DNA of 64,000 bases from Zanthoxylum bungeanum (taxonomy: Eukaryota > Streptophyta > Magnoliopsida > Sapindales > Rutaceae). The position numbers and the translations under genes were made by a program. This document shows positions 49,064 to 61,636 of the stretch, piece by piece. Every line of letters begins with the position of its first letter. The first letter of the stretch is position 1. The notes beneath the pieces were generated by a model. That model had not been told where the DNA came from and did not search any database. It saw only the letters and a list, made by a program, of their open reading frames with translations. The DNA is taken from contig SKCR01025339.1 of the NCBI GenBank assembly GCA_019454045.1, positions 62,001-126,000 of the forward strand. Reading direction: 5' to 3'.

Positions 49064-50698
49064 TACCCTCAAACCTAACATTTTGCTAGTCCTCGAGCAA
49101 AAATATAATAACATAATAAAATTTAACTAAGCCACTTTCGTAGGGATCACGATTGCATTTAGCATATGCAACAAGCCTTTAAACCCCTAGGTGTCCCTAG
49201 TGGACGAGTTGTAGTCTCGTAAGGTTTATAGCAATGATACCCACAAACATTTTATAAAAGTAAAAAGGTAGTGAAACTAATGCATACAAAAGCAAAAAGA
49301 CAAGAGAAAAGAGAATAAAGAAGTTAGTTACTAATTAGGTGAAACTTCTACTCCAAGTTTACTAGTTGTTTTGTCTCATTCTAAATTACTGAATAAGTAA
49401 ATTCTCCGATTATTTTTATCATTCTTCATATACACAGCTAACAAAGTTTTATTCAACTCATTTTTGCCCACAACAGTCATAAGTGCAGTTGATAAGAGAG
49501 TAATATTTTTGTCCTAAAGTTTTATCAAAGTTCACATCTTTTGTAGTAATGGAATAAATTTTTTGATTTTTTTGATTTTTTTTCTTTGATTTTTTTTTTT
49601 CTATATTTTATTTATATACAATACCTTCCATCTATGTAGCGAGCTTTGAGTCGGTGGCTCCCGAACCAGATGGCTTTAAGGCACCAGGTGTTAAGACACC
49701 CCTACGGACATAATTACTCAGACTTCAGATACATATATATATATATATATTATATATATATATATATTTTCATCATTTTTGATCCATGTAGCGAGCTTTG
49801 GGCCAATGACTCCCAAACCAGTTGGTTTTAGGGCACTAGGTGTTAAAACACCCTTACAGACTTAATAACTTGGATCTCAGATGTAAATTTTTTTTTGTTT
49901 TTTTTGTTTTTTGTTTTTTTTTCATCACTTTTTGAGATGCTTCTCCAATTAAACTGTAGTACTGAATATTACAATGTTTTCAATTTTATCTCATGTCCGT
50001 ATGTTACTATGTATGTTGATAATACCTACCAACTGAGCATATGAAGATCTATTTTAGTTAGTTTTATGGAGAATTTACAAATTAAATAATTCAAAAGGAA
50101 TTAAACAAAAATTAACATGTTTCGAAAAAATGGGTTTGAAATACGTATCAGGAGTGAGAATTGCTTACACAGCTATCTCTTTTCCAATTTCACCTTTTTA
50201 GTCAACATAAAAACCATAAACATAAAGAAATAACTTCTACTGGTCATGGTGTGTGACTAACTGTCGAATGTAATTCCCGTTGTAGATTCCCCAGAGGCAG
50301 GGTGGAGCGAGGCTCACTTAAGTACCCAAGCCTCTTAGGCTCTTATCGCTTGGTGACAGGAATAAACAACGAGTCCTCCAAACTAGTATATCACAACAAG
50401 CTACTGGTGAATGATTATCTAGGTGCCTTCACAGCTTTTCCTTATAGAGAGGTAGTGAGTGAAGGAAGACACCAAACCATCACCTAGCTTTAAATATGCC
50501 TTTGTTTTTAAATTTTTTATTTTTTTTATTTCTCGAAAAATTCTGGACTAAAAACAAAAATACAATAAAAACAAGATACTATTAACTATTCCTCACCCCC
50601 AAACCTAAATGAGACATTGTCCCCAATGTCTTAAACAGTAGAAGAAGAGTTTAGAAAATAGTACCTGATTAGCTGAATTTCTACAAGAAAATTAAAGG
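49064..50698 (-). repeat. Duplicate of the Athila 3' untranslated region
   Basis: Colinear and nearly identical with 41335-42930, including the TGTAGCGAGCTTTGGG tandem block. It has an expanded TA microsatellite near 49735-49766. It ends at ATTAAAGG, where it jumps into LTR sequence. Confidence 0.9.
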
Positions 50699-50914
50699 GT
50701 TTCGGTGTCAAGTCGCCCAAAATTACCAAAATACCTTTTTTGCCAAATTTCACCAAATTTCACAGTTTTGCTCCAAATCACCTCCTGAATGTCCTGAAAC
50801 TTTATTTATATACAAAATAACACAAAACACATCAAAATATTCACAAAAATCAAGAAACTATACAAAATATTAAGTTAAATAAGTGGGAAATAATGATAGT
50901 TTTTCCACTCATCA
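50699..50914 (-). mobile_element. Truncated Athila LTR 3
   Basis: Only the outermost ~216 bp (equivalent to about 41113-41334 of LTR 1) remain. The junction has AAGG in both parents, consistent with a microhomology-joined deletion. Its outer end is intact and is followed by the TCATA duplication. Confidence 0.88.
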
Positions 50915-50919
50915 TCATA

Positions 50920-51601
50920 CTATCCCGATAGCTACAGTATTTAAGAGTACTAGTTCTATATCCCTGCGTGATCATCATCTCCATATGACTAAAGTGATAC
51001 TTCCATCTTGACATCACACCCAATACACTACGATTCTCAGTATACCCAGAAGAGGCGTACACAGAACTTGTCAAAGCTCCGGACGACCAAAACCAAAGTA
51101 TACTGATTGTCGCAAGTATTAGCAATGCAAGTCTCAGGTTAAGACCACATACACCTACCCTAATTCGGATTCCCATAGACACATAGTCATACTACCAATA
51201 GGATTCCGATGGGTCTATCCATAGCGAAGCTGTTCCCGGTCCAACGGCTAACAGAACCTTCTATCACACTTGCTGAAGTATCCAATACTTAAATTTTTGA
51301 GAACTATGCCGTTAAGCTTCCAAAACGCACACAAGTGTAATACTAGTCTATTCCGTATTATCGATGTCTAGTCTCGATAATACTACGATTAGGGAAATTT
51401 AATGATTAAACCTTTAATGGATTAATATTGTCTCATATCTTATTAATCTGGTACTAATCATATGGACTTTTATCATTTATATATCCAAGTAATCCAATTA
51501 CAAAATGATAAAAGAGCAATTTCCTTTGTCACATAGTTAATTTGTACAAAAACACCATGTCTTTTACAAATAGTGATGCTATGGGTCATAATTATCCAAC
51601 A
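50920..51601 (-). mobile_element. 3' LTR of element B, right segment
   Basis: It resumes the LTR of B exactly after the TCATA duplication and ends TTATCCAACA. On its internal side the minus strand reads GGCCAAGTGGGACAT, the polypurine tract. Confidence 0.9.
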
Positions 51602-51829
51602 ATGTCCCACTTGGCCTATTGCCAATCACTCAAGGGTCCAACATCTGAACTATGTATGAGTCGCTCAAACTTTTGCTGAGATATAACTTTCGTCAGCGGA
51701 TCTGCAAGGTTATCATATGAAATGATTTTTCGATCTTCACATCGCCACGATGTGTGATCTCTCGAATCAGATGAAACCATTGAAGTACATACTTGGATCA
51801 TTGATGAGACTGTAATTCCTTAGCTTGTG
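51602..51829 (-). pseudogene. Element B pol, C-terminal RNase H part
   Basis: On the minus strand AQAKELQSHQ, a stop, then FHLIREITHRGDVKIE are readable, followed in another frame by DNLADPLTK, the typical Copia RNase H tail. It is continuous with 55910 onward across the inserted solo LTR. Confidence 0.85.
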
Positions 51830-53048
51830 CTATATGTTGGGAAGCGGCCGCGAGTGCGCAGCGGAAAATAAAAATTATTATACCACTTTCCATTTGCCCA
51901 AGACCCATTTATTTTGATTATTCTACAAGCCTAGGCATGCTACTATATATTCTAAGCATAAAACTAATAAAACATGCAAAGAACATAAACCTAAATATGC
52001 TAACTATCATAAGAACTCTAATTAAAATAAAGAAAGAAAAAGACTTACTTGAACCGAAGACTCCTCCAGTCCTCCCTCCAATCTACAAGCTTTTCTCGAA
52101 CTCAGCAAGCTCTTCCACGTTCCAAAGAGCCACCCAATTGTGTGGCCTCCAAAGATGCACAGACCAAAGCCAAAACTCAACGGCAAGACTACGCCTTGAG
52201 TGCACGGGTATTTTCCCTTGGTGCTAGCCTAGACAAATACCTCAAAACTTTTAAATCGAGGTTCCTCTAGTTAATTAGACTTAAGGATCCTCAAAATCAG
52301 TGGATTACTCTTAAACTTTAGAGTTTCTCACTTATATAAACCCAATATATGAAAGGTTTTGGTTTAGCAAATTTGTGAAGAATTCTTTGGGTTTATATAG
52401 TGCTCTAAAGACAACAAAATTAATTAAGAATCTGATATGGGATAAAAGTTAATTTAATCTTAGCCAGTGGATCTTAATTTAGTGATTTAATGAGATTATA
52501 AAACCCTAATAAGAGTTTGGGCCGTATTGGAATTCAAAACAAATATTTTTTTTAATTCCAATTCCCAAAGTGCCCCTATCGTCATTCACCAATCCCTAAG
52601 CCACTATGGAACCTCATAAATGATTTGTTCAGTAATTAAACACATTGTACCATTTATGAACAATTCCTATAGAAATCATATATGCTGTTATATTTGTATT
52701 GTGCACTGTTAACCATTGATTTCGACTTTGTTGTGTGTGACTGATGAGTGGTATTTATATCACTATTTCCCACTCATTTAATCTAATATTTTGTATAGTT
52801 TCTTGAGTTTTGTGAATGTTTTGATGTGTTTTGTATTATTTTGTAGATAAATAAAGTTTCAGGACATTCTGGAGGTGATTTGGAGCAAAACAGTGAAAAT
52901 TGGCGAAAAAGGGCATTTTGGTAATTTCCAGCGTCGCGCCGCCCAGACCTTCCGCGTCGCGACGCCCAGCATGCGCCGAATCTGCTAATGTGCGCCTGGT
53001 CAACTGATCAGGATTTGAGAAGTTTGACTTTGCTAAAATGCGCCGTGC

Positions 53049-53513
53049 CACGTGTCACCATCACATCCAATCTGCTAACGTGCACAATGCCACGTGTCAA
53101 CATCATATGGTGCCGACACTCAGACTTGACACGTGTCGCCTCGTCATCAGCCATGTCAGCGGTCAACGAGTCAACTTTTCCATGTGTCACGCCACGTCAT
53201 CAGCCACGTCACAAGGTCAACGAAGTCAACTTGCCACGTCAGCATCAGCCAATCATAGCGCGACACATGTCGCCACGTGTCGCAATCCTATTGTGCCGAA
53301 AATTGTAACATACGTCTTCGCCACGTCAGCGCCACGTCAACGCCACGTCAGCATGACGTCATCAATGACATCATCACAATAATTGAGTCTTAGCCGCCTT
53401 GCCACGTGTCGCGTGAACAGTCAGCCGCCATGCCACGTGTCGCCTTCTCAGCGTGCCACGTCTTACTATTCCAGCGTCGCGACGCTGACCTGGCGTCGCG
53501 ACGTTGGCACCAA
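53049..53513 (+). promoter_or_regulatory. Cluster of ACGT-core motifs in Athila U3
   Basis: I count 17 ACGT tetramers in 465 bp, six within CACGTG (G-box) and one within TGACGTCA. Most are embedded in GCCACGTGTC or GCCACGTCA. It ends just upstream of a TATA box. LTR 1 has only about four in the equivalent stretch (40920-41030). GCGTCGCGACGC palindromes flank the cluster (about 52965 and 53474). Confidence 0.7.
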
Positions 53514-53520
53514 ACATTTC

Positions 53521-53527
53521 TATAAAT
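53521..53527 (+). promoter_or_regulatory. TATA box of Athila solo LTR
   Basis: TATAAAT follows the ACGT-core cluster and precedes the AT-rich R-U5 part. Confidence 0.6.
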
Positions 53528-53819
53528 ACTGCGCGAATTTCATAATTCCGTGTGGCTTTCTCTCTCTCATCTCTTTGATGAAGAGAGAGTTTCTCTCTCA
53601 AAATATTTTAATTTTAATTTTTATTTTTTAGTTTGTAATTTATTTTAATTACCATTTGTAATAATAGTAACTTAGTTTTTACTTTTTACTTTTTACAGTT
53701 TTTACTATTCATGAGAAAGTAATTTCCCAGCTAGGGTGAAAGGTAATTCTTTTACTGTTACTATTTAGATTAATTTCCCTTAAAAATAATATATTTACTA
53801 ATTAAAATACTGATTAATA

Positions 53820-53995
53820 AAGGATACCGCTATATTGGTCGGTTGGCAATTTATTTTAATCTGGTTTAAACCTGACTTAAAAAGGATACCGCTATATTGG
53901 TCGGTTGGTAATTTAATTATGGTACCGCCTATATGGCTGGTTGGACTTAATTTGACTTAATCAGGATACCGCCAGATGGTCGGTTGGTAATATTA
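53820..53995 (+). repeat. GGATACCGC/GGTCGGTTGGTAAT array
   Basis: Four degenerate copies of about 45-65 bp; the reverse-complement form of the array at 40407-40590. Confidence 0.8.
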
Positions 53996-55909
53996 TAACA
54001 AGTTTATATATTATTTTATGGGAGATATCTAAATTAGTAGTAGTAAAAGTAATTCCTTTTGCCTTAGCATTTTATTTTATTTTACTTTTCAGTTTTATTT
54101 ATTTTATTTTACTTTTCAGTTTTACTTTATGTCTTTTATTTTTCAGTTATTAGTCCTAGTTATGTGTTGTAACTAAATAGTTATCTGGGGTTGTGATAAA
54201 TTTCAATATCACCAGTTTAAAAGGGTTAGATTATAGTTTGGGTATTATAAAGATTTATTTATTGAGTCTTAATCTTAATGCTTTTTATTAATTGGCCATT
54301 AATAAAATTGATTAGGTAAACTTAAAATGAACTAGACATAGAGATTTTAAGTTTAAAACCTTAGACTCAATAGCCCACGATCTTCCTTGAGGATAGATAA
54401 CCCTTTAATAGATTTCCTTACAGGATAGGAATATACCTGTCGGGAGAGGGTAGCCATAATTGGAACTTAATCTTAATGAATCCAGATAATGTGGTTGACA
54501 TAGGAATATGGTTCAATTGGGTTATACTGGGTATTTGTGTCTGACCATCGACAGATGCTTTCGCATAATTTCGTGTTCCAGGATAATAAATCATTGTATT
54601 TCCTAACTATAAAATAATCACTTTATCTTTATAATGGTATTGGAATAAATCACAACCCTAGATCTTTGTGTCTTTTGTTATTTTCCTTAGTATTTTCTTT
54701 TGTCTTTTTATTTATTTATTTATTTAGCAAAGTCTTTCAACCAAACAAACAAACAATCTCTCTCTTCTTCATTTAATTAGATATTTGTAAATAAATAGAT
54801 TCAACAATTAATAACAACAGTAGGAATTAAGTCCTCGTGGGATCGATATTTTATACTACTTGAACGATACGTGCGCTTGCGTTATACGTGTGTGTTTACG
54901 CCGGTCAGTGACCTTTTGGGTTCCCCTCAAGTTAGACATGAAATGAATCGTGATAAATTAATCGAACATAAATTATCCTCCGATCAGATGGTCGTTCGAT
55001 TTCAATGACCAAGGTTGACATCTAGCAACATGCCAAGGCCCCAAAATGAGAAGGAAAGATATATATACTCATTCTGTATGCGATTTACATATGATACGGT
55101 CCATCGCCTCACTGTATCCCTATCTATTGACCTAGGGTATGGAAAGTGTCTACCTATATGGTCAAAGGTATGATGTTGACAGTGTCATGAATCGTGCTAA
55201 CCCAAGAATCTCATATGATTCTTCCGTTGTGGCCACAGTCTCAAGCACTGATCACACATATCAACTCGCGAACTGGAATACCACTCTTATAAGAAAATAT
55301 TATCCGAGAGAGTGGCGATTCTCTGTTGTATCTTTACAAACTTCATGTGTTTCAAAAAATGACCCAATCATACCCTTATGACTGGATCTTTTGAACCGGG
55401 GAAGGAGAATGTCAAAGTTATTTGATCCACACATACGATTGTAAAGACCTCAAGTCTAAGGACTAGTCATATAATCGATACATGAAAGTTCTCACAGACA
55501 CATGGGATAAACACTCCATATGAAAACTTTCGGCGGTCAGTTCGATGGACACGAGCAACTCATGCATCCATGTGATACACAAAGCAGACGGATCTCTGCT
55601 AGTAGCCTATGAGATCGGCTACCCCACTTAAGGGTGGATCATATCATCATGCTAGTCTCTCCGCTTTTTGAACGCCCAGATTATTCACAAAACTATGACT
55701 AGGAAAATTTAAGAGTAATGATTCTCATAAGGAGTAGAAGCCATCGTCTTATTACTCAAAGGGCTTTATTACAATGTTGATGATTCATATAAGTTATGTA
55801 AGACGCGTATAATAAAGATTGCCATTTTATTAATTAATGAAAATATTACAAATACATGTACATATAGCCCATCCACAAGTTGGGTATAGGGCATATCCCT
55901 AACACTGTA

Positions 55910-58900
55910 GCCCAGCTCAGCTGCTAACAGAATAGAACTACTCCTAATCCAATTAGGAATTTTATAGATCCAAAATGATTCTTTTGCTGCCTCAGCCGCA
56001 ACAATGTATTCCACTTTTGTTGTTGAATCAGCAATAGTATCTTGCTTGGAATATTTCCAGCTCACTGTTCCGTTGTTCAAACAATATATACATCTTTATT
56101 GCAACTTACAGTCGTATTTATCGGTTTGGAAACTTGCATCGGTGAACCCAGTCACCTCAAGTTCTCCATCTCCATAAACTAAGAAAGCATCCTTAGTTCG
56201 TCTAAGATACTAAAGGATGTTCTTAACATCAATCCAATGACCATCACCTAGATCGGCTTGATATTAACTGTAGATGCTCAAAGCATATGAGACACCAGGT
56301 CGCGTACATGTCATGGAATACATGATCGATCCTACTTCTTAAGTGAACAGGATCTGATTAATTGAATCTATCTCATCTTGAGTTTTAGGACACATGTCCT
56401 TAGATAGAGAGACACCATGTGACACCGGAAGCAGCCCCTCTTGGACTGATCCATGTTGAATCTCTTCAATATTTTCAATGTACGAGTTCTCGGAGAGTGC
56501 CAACAACTTTTAGATCTATCCTAGCAGATCCTTATTCCTAGAATAAAGGTTGCCTCTCCCTAGAATTTCATGGAGAATTTTAATGAAAGCCAAGCTTTCA
56601 CTTTTTTTTAATATGGGAATGTCATTGCTAAGAAGCAATACATCATCAACGTATAGGATAATCATTGTCAGTGCGCTCCCACTAACCTTCCTTATAAACA
56701 CAAGAATCATCATCGTTTTAAATGAAACCATATACCATTATGATCTCATCAAAACATTGGTTCCAAGAACGCAATGCTTGCTTCAATCCATAAATGGATC
56801 GATTTAACTTGCAAACCTTGTTTGCATGTTTTGGCACGACAAAACCGTCAGGCTGTTGTATATAAACATCCTCCAAAAGGTTTCCATTAAGGAAAGCGGT
56901 TTTGACGTCCATCTGCCATATTTCATAATCGAAATATAAAGTAATTGCAAGCATTATGCGAATGGATTTAATCATGGAGTAAAAGGTTTCATCGTAATCA
57001 ACACCATGTTGATGACGATACCCTTTCGCTACAAGCCTAGCTTTATATGTTTGTTTGTTACCATCCATGTCTGTCTTCACCATGAAGACTCATTTGCTAC
57101 CAATAGGCACAATGTCTTCTGGCACATCAACCAGTGTTCAAACTTGGTTGTATACATGGAATCCATTTCAGACTTCATGGCATCTTGCCATAAAGCGGAG
57201 TCGATACCTTGTATCGGTTCCTCATACGTAGCCAGTTTATTATCCTCAATAAGATTAATGTCTACATGAGGTGAGATCAGAAACCAATACCTCTTAGTTT
57301 TTTTTACTCTCTCCGACCTACGCAGTTCTTATGTATTAGAAGATTGTGGTACCGTCTCATCCCTGATGAACTATTCCTGTTCCGTTGAGGAGTCGGTACC
57401 AGGAACAGTATCACTCTGATTTTCATCGAACTCTACTTTCCTCCCACTTACCACTACATTTAGGAATTCCTCTAAGGAAAACCGCATGGAGAGCAACAAA
57501 TATTTTGTTCTCTTATGGGTTGTGGAAATAATATCATTTGGTTTCCCTAGGATAACCAATTACAAATAGGCACTTATCCGATTTGGATTCTAGTTTGGTA
57601 CCATCCAAACGTTTAATATATGCCCAGTATACCCAAATCTTCAGGAATGAGAAACCCAGTTTCTTTCATGTCCATATTTCATATGGAGTCTGTCCAACAG
57701 AATTTGACGGAACCTTATTCAAAATAAGTATTGCACTGTTCAATGCATATCCCCTGAAGGAAATTGATAGCTCAGTGCGACTTATCATTGACCTTACTAT
57801 GTCCAACATAGTTCGATTTCTCCGTTCGGACACACCACTCAATTGAGGTGTTCCGGGAGGAGTCCATTGTGAAAGAATACCATACTCTTTCAAGTAATCG
57901 AGAAACTCATTGCTCAAGTATTTTCCACCACGGTCCAACTGTGATGTTTTAATACTTTTACCGGTCTGTTTTTCTACTTCTTGTCGAAACTCTTTAAATT
58001 TCTCAAAAGTTTCTGACTTGTGTCTCATAAGACACATATAACCATAACGCGATGCAACATCCGTAAATGTTATGAAGTATTCATAACCACCTTAAGCCTA
58101 GCTAGACATGGGCCCGTATACGTCACTATGATCGAGGGCTAATAGCTCGGTGGCACGTACACCCTTACTGTTAAAAGGCGTTTTAGGCATTTTGCCTAAT
58201 AATCAAGATTCGCAGACGTCATTTGAATTGGAATCAAATTCATCCAACTATCCATTCTTCCAAAGAGTGGATATACGAGTCTTGTTGATGCGTCCCAGAC
58301 GACAATGCCACATATAAGTTTCATCCTTGTTACTTAGTTTGAGCCTTTTGTTTGTCATGTTATATGTTTGAGATTCATTTATATTCAAAATATAAAGACC
58401 ATCATTAACATCTGTTGTACATATAAAAATGTTATCTTTATATACTAAACATCTAGTGTTCTAGAATACAAAGGTACACCCACAACGGGTTAAGCAAAAT
58501 ACATAGATGATGTTCTTAGTCAAACAAGGTACAAAATAACAGTCACCTAATGTAATTACATGCCCCAATGGTAGATACAAAACATAGGTCCCAATGGCCA
58601 AAACAGAGACTCTCGTCCCGTTTCCGACTCGTAGGTCAATCTCATCTGAAGCCAGTATCCTACTAGTCAGCAGATCCTGCACACCAGTATATATGTGAGT
58701 ACCACATCCAGAATCAAAAATCAAATTTTTAAAACCCGTAGTGGACATGTTTATAACAAACATACCAGAAACCGGAGCCTTGCCCGTCTTCACTTCCTTC
58801 AACTCCGCCTTGTACTCACGTCAGTCACGCTTCCAGTGACCCCGTTTGCCATAATATAGGTAGACGTCTTGGGATATGTCCTTAGTCTTCCCAGAAAACT

Positions 58901-59103
58901 GTGATGATTTAGCCTTACCCTTCTTTTTCATTTTCTTCACACCCCAGAAGCCTTCGGCCAAGCCTTGGCCATCTGGGATGTCGAAGTAAGGTGCGCCTCG
59001 CACTTCTTACCTTTTCGAAGCTCTGGCTCTGCCTCATTGAGCATAGCCATCAACTCTCCAAGAGTCTTCTCTTGATTCATCATGTTGTAGTTCATGACGA
59101 ACC
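55910..59103 (-). pseudogene. Element B gag (3' part)-PR-INT-RT-RH
   Basis: Read downward from 59103: gag tail (RFVMNYNMMNQEKTLGEL), a knuckle that has lost its Cys residues (YYGKRGHWKRD), protease (LIFDSGCGTHIYTGVQ, near 58730), integrase (58037-57666; LDRGGKYLS, SERRNRTMLDIVRS), RT (57083-56516; KARLVAKGY, MDVKTAFLNG, ILYVDDVLLLSND) and RNase H (VSWKYSKQDTIADSTTKVEY). Active-site motifs of protease and RT survive, but frames change repeatedly. Overall it is better preserved than element A. Confidence 0.9.
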
Positions 59104-61127
59104 TGACCGGCGTAAACACACACGTATAACGCAAGTGCACGTATCGTTCAAGTAGTATAAAAATATTGATCCCACGAGGACTTAATTCCTACTGTTGTTA
59201 TTAATTATTGAATCTATTTATTTACAAATATCTAATTAAATGGAGAAGAGAATGATTGTTTGATTGGTTGAATGTGGTTTTGCACAATAAATAAATAAAT
59301 AAAAAGACAAAAGAAAATACTAAGGAAAATAACAAAAGACACAAAGATCTAGGGTTGTGATTTCATTTAATATCATTTTAAAGATGAAGTGGTTATCTTA
59401 AAGTTGGGTAATATATTGATTTATTAACTTGGAACACTAAATTATGCAAAAGCCTCTGTCGATGGTCAGACGTAAATACCCAGTTTAACCCAATTGAACC
59501 ATATGTCTATGTCAACCAAATTATCTGGATTCATTAAGTTTAAGTTCCAATTATGGCTACCCCCGCCCGACAGGTATATGTCCATCCTGTAAGGAAATCT
59601 ATTAAAGGGTTATCTATCGTCAAGGAAGATCGTGGGCTATTAAGTCTAAGGCTAAAACCTAAAATCCCTATGTCTAGTTCATTTTAGATTTACCACATCA
59701 ATCTTATTGGTGATCAGACAACAAGAAGCATTAAGCTTAAGACTTAATAAGTAAACTTTAAATTACACAAACTATAAAATAACCCCTTATAAATCAGTGA
59801 TATTAGAATTCATCACAACCCCAGATAACTAACACATAACTAGGGCTAGTAAAAACTTAAAAGTAAAAGACATAAAGTAAAAATGCTGAAAAGTAAAAGA
59901 CATAAAGTAAAAGCTGAAAAGTAAAATAAAATGCTAAGGTAAAAGGATAAATTTTACTATTTACTATTTAGATATCTCCCTTAATATAATATATTAACTT
60001 GTGATTATTTTACCAACCAGCCATATAGGCGGTAACCTGATTAAGTCAAATTAAGTCCACCAGCATAAAGGCGGAACCAAAATAAACCTCCCATATAGGC
60101 GGTAAGAAATTTAATTACCAACCGACCAATCTGGCGGTATCCTTGATTAGTCAGGTTTAAACCAGATTAAAATGAATCACCAACCGACCAATCTGGCGGT
60201 ATCCTTTTTAAGTCAATATTTTAAATAGTGAATATATTATTTTTAAGGAGATTAATCTAAATAGTAACAGCAAAAGAATTACCTTTCACCCTAGCTGGGG
60301 AAGTTACCTCCTCATGGTGAATAGTAAAAACTGTAAAAAGTAAGAAAGTAAATTACTGTGCGTAAAAGTAAATTGCGGAAAGTAAAAACTGAAAAGTAAA
60401 GAAAATAAAGTGCGAAAGCGTAAATTAATTACTAAAAGATGTAAATAAACAAACAAGATACAATCTTCTTAGTATTCTTAAGGATTTCCTTAGAAGAAAG
60501 TATGAATTATACAAATGAAATGGCTTGGTATTTATAGGCAAAATTTTGCCTCCACCAAATCAATTATTAATTGCTCCACTAATTGCTCCACCAAATACAT
60601 TATTAATTGCTCCACTAATATCTTATCATGTTTGGTGATGATTTGATAATTTTTATTATTTATTTATTAATTTATTTTTTGCTTTGAAAGTGACTTTAAT
60701 AATTACACACAACACACTTCTGGATGGTTCATCAATTTCGGGCATGAAATCTTCATAATTAGAAATTATTTTGTCTTTAAAAGTTGTAGATCTTTGAGTA
60801 TTCTTTAATCTAGAACTTGAATCAGCTCAATCCGATATCGGAGTAAAGGGTTATACCCAAATTACGACAGATGCGCAAAACTGGAATTTCCAAAACTGCA
60901 CTTCGTTAAAACGCCCTTTCAAGTTTCCAATCTCCAAAATTAATATGTCAAATCCAATTTTTGCCCTTATTTGACCCACATTTCGTCCTAAATGATTTCA
61001 TTAAGTCCCAATATTATTTTAACTACAAAATAAACTAAAACACATCAAAACGTTCATTAAACCCGAGAAACTAAACAAAATATTAAGTAAAAGGGGCGGT
61101 AAATATTGATACATTTTCCGCTCATCA
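59104..61127 (-). mobile_element. Athila solo LTR inside element B gag (minus)
   Basis: Plus-strand ends are TGACCGGCG and CGCTCATCA, 2024 bp. It breaks the gag frame between GRN and RFVMN; removing it gives a continuous gag. The 5-bp flanks GAACC and GATTC match at only three positions, so the duplication has diverged. It carries the GGCGGTATCC array at 60010-60225 and is a more diverged subfamily (CGCTCATCA end). Confidence 0.85.
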
Positions 61128-61636
61128 GATTCCGCCCCAGCACTCGGGCAGAGACTGTAAGATCAAATCTATGGAAGTCTCGGCCTTGAAGGTTATGCCC
61201 AGCTGACCTAGCTGTTCGATGTCAGCAATCATCTACGACACATAGTGCTCGACAGATGTACCCTCTGACCTATGCGAGCGAAAGAGCTTCTTTCACAACT
61301 CATGCTTCTGAGATCTAAGATTAGATCTGTGAAGATCCTTCAATTCAACATCATACTATAAGGATCCAATCCTTTGTTCTGACGACGAAACCGAGGAGTC
61401 ATTGCGGCAAACATGACGGATTGAGCACTAAAGTTATCATCACGATGAGTCTTCCAAAGCTCATGCTCTACTATTTGCTCAACTCCGGGCTCAGGCCCGA
61501 AAGGTTTCTCTATAACATAGTGTAACTTCTCAGCCCCCAGGACTATCTTGAGGTTCATCTCCCAATCTGGAAAATTGGTGTTGTTAAAGACATTATCGCC
61601 CATGACGATGTCCCTAACATTAACCTTTCTAGCCAT
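61128..61636 (-). pseudogene. Element B gag, N-terminal part
   Basis: The start is taken at 61636 (MARKVNVRD). The frame is open through NFPDWEMNLKIVLGAEKLHY and FRRQNKGLDPYSMMLN and then breaks by frameshift. It leads into the solo LTR at 61127; the rest of gag is at 59103 and below. The gag type is that of elements A and X. Confidence 0.88.

Larger units (their letters stand above)
39521..50914 (-). mobile_element. Athila-lineage Ty3/Gypsy unit with tandem LTRs (minus)
   Basis: The 11,394-bp unit runs from TGACCGGCG to CACTCATCA, flanked by perfect TCATA duplications (39516-39520, 50915-50919). Read on the minus strand it is: truncated LTR (50914-50699), partial internal region (50698-49064), full LTR (49063-47262), PBS, gag-protease with the integrase tail, an unrecognised ORF, a LOG-like gene, 3' untranslated region, full LTR (41334-39521). 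It is therefore two elements sharing a middle LTR, with most of one interior deleted. Without RT, RNase H and an integrase core it is non-autonomous. Confidence 0.92.
52742..54907 (+). mobile_element. Athila solo LTR (plus) with dense ACGT-core array
   Basis: It runs TGATGAGTGG to TTTACGCCGGTCA, 2166 bp, flanked by perfect GTGAC duplications (52737-52741, 54908-54912). No internal sequence is present. It contains the GGATACCGC/GGTCGGTTGG array at 53820-53995 and an unusual U3 promoter region at 53049-53527. Confidence 0.93.
51835..55904 (-). mobile_element. Solo LTR of another Copia family, inside element B
   Basis: Plus-strand ends are TGTTGGGAAGCGG and CATATCCCTAACA. The flanks are CTATA (51830-51834) and CTGTA (55905-55909), a 5-bp duplication with one change. 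Removing it restores the RNase H frame. Without the Athila LTR inside it, it is about 1.9 kb. A minus-strand TATATAA lies near 52332-52340. Confidence 0.85.

Noticed and set aside
49735..49831. ORF rich in YIYIYI
   Set aside because: Translation of a TA microsatellite in the duplicated Athila 3' region.
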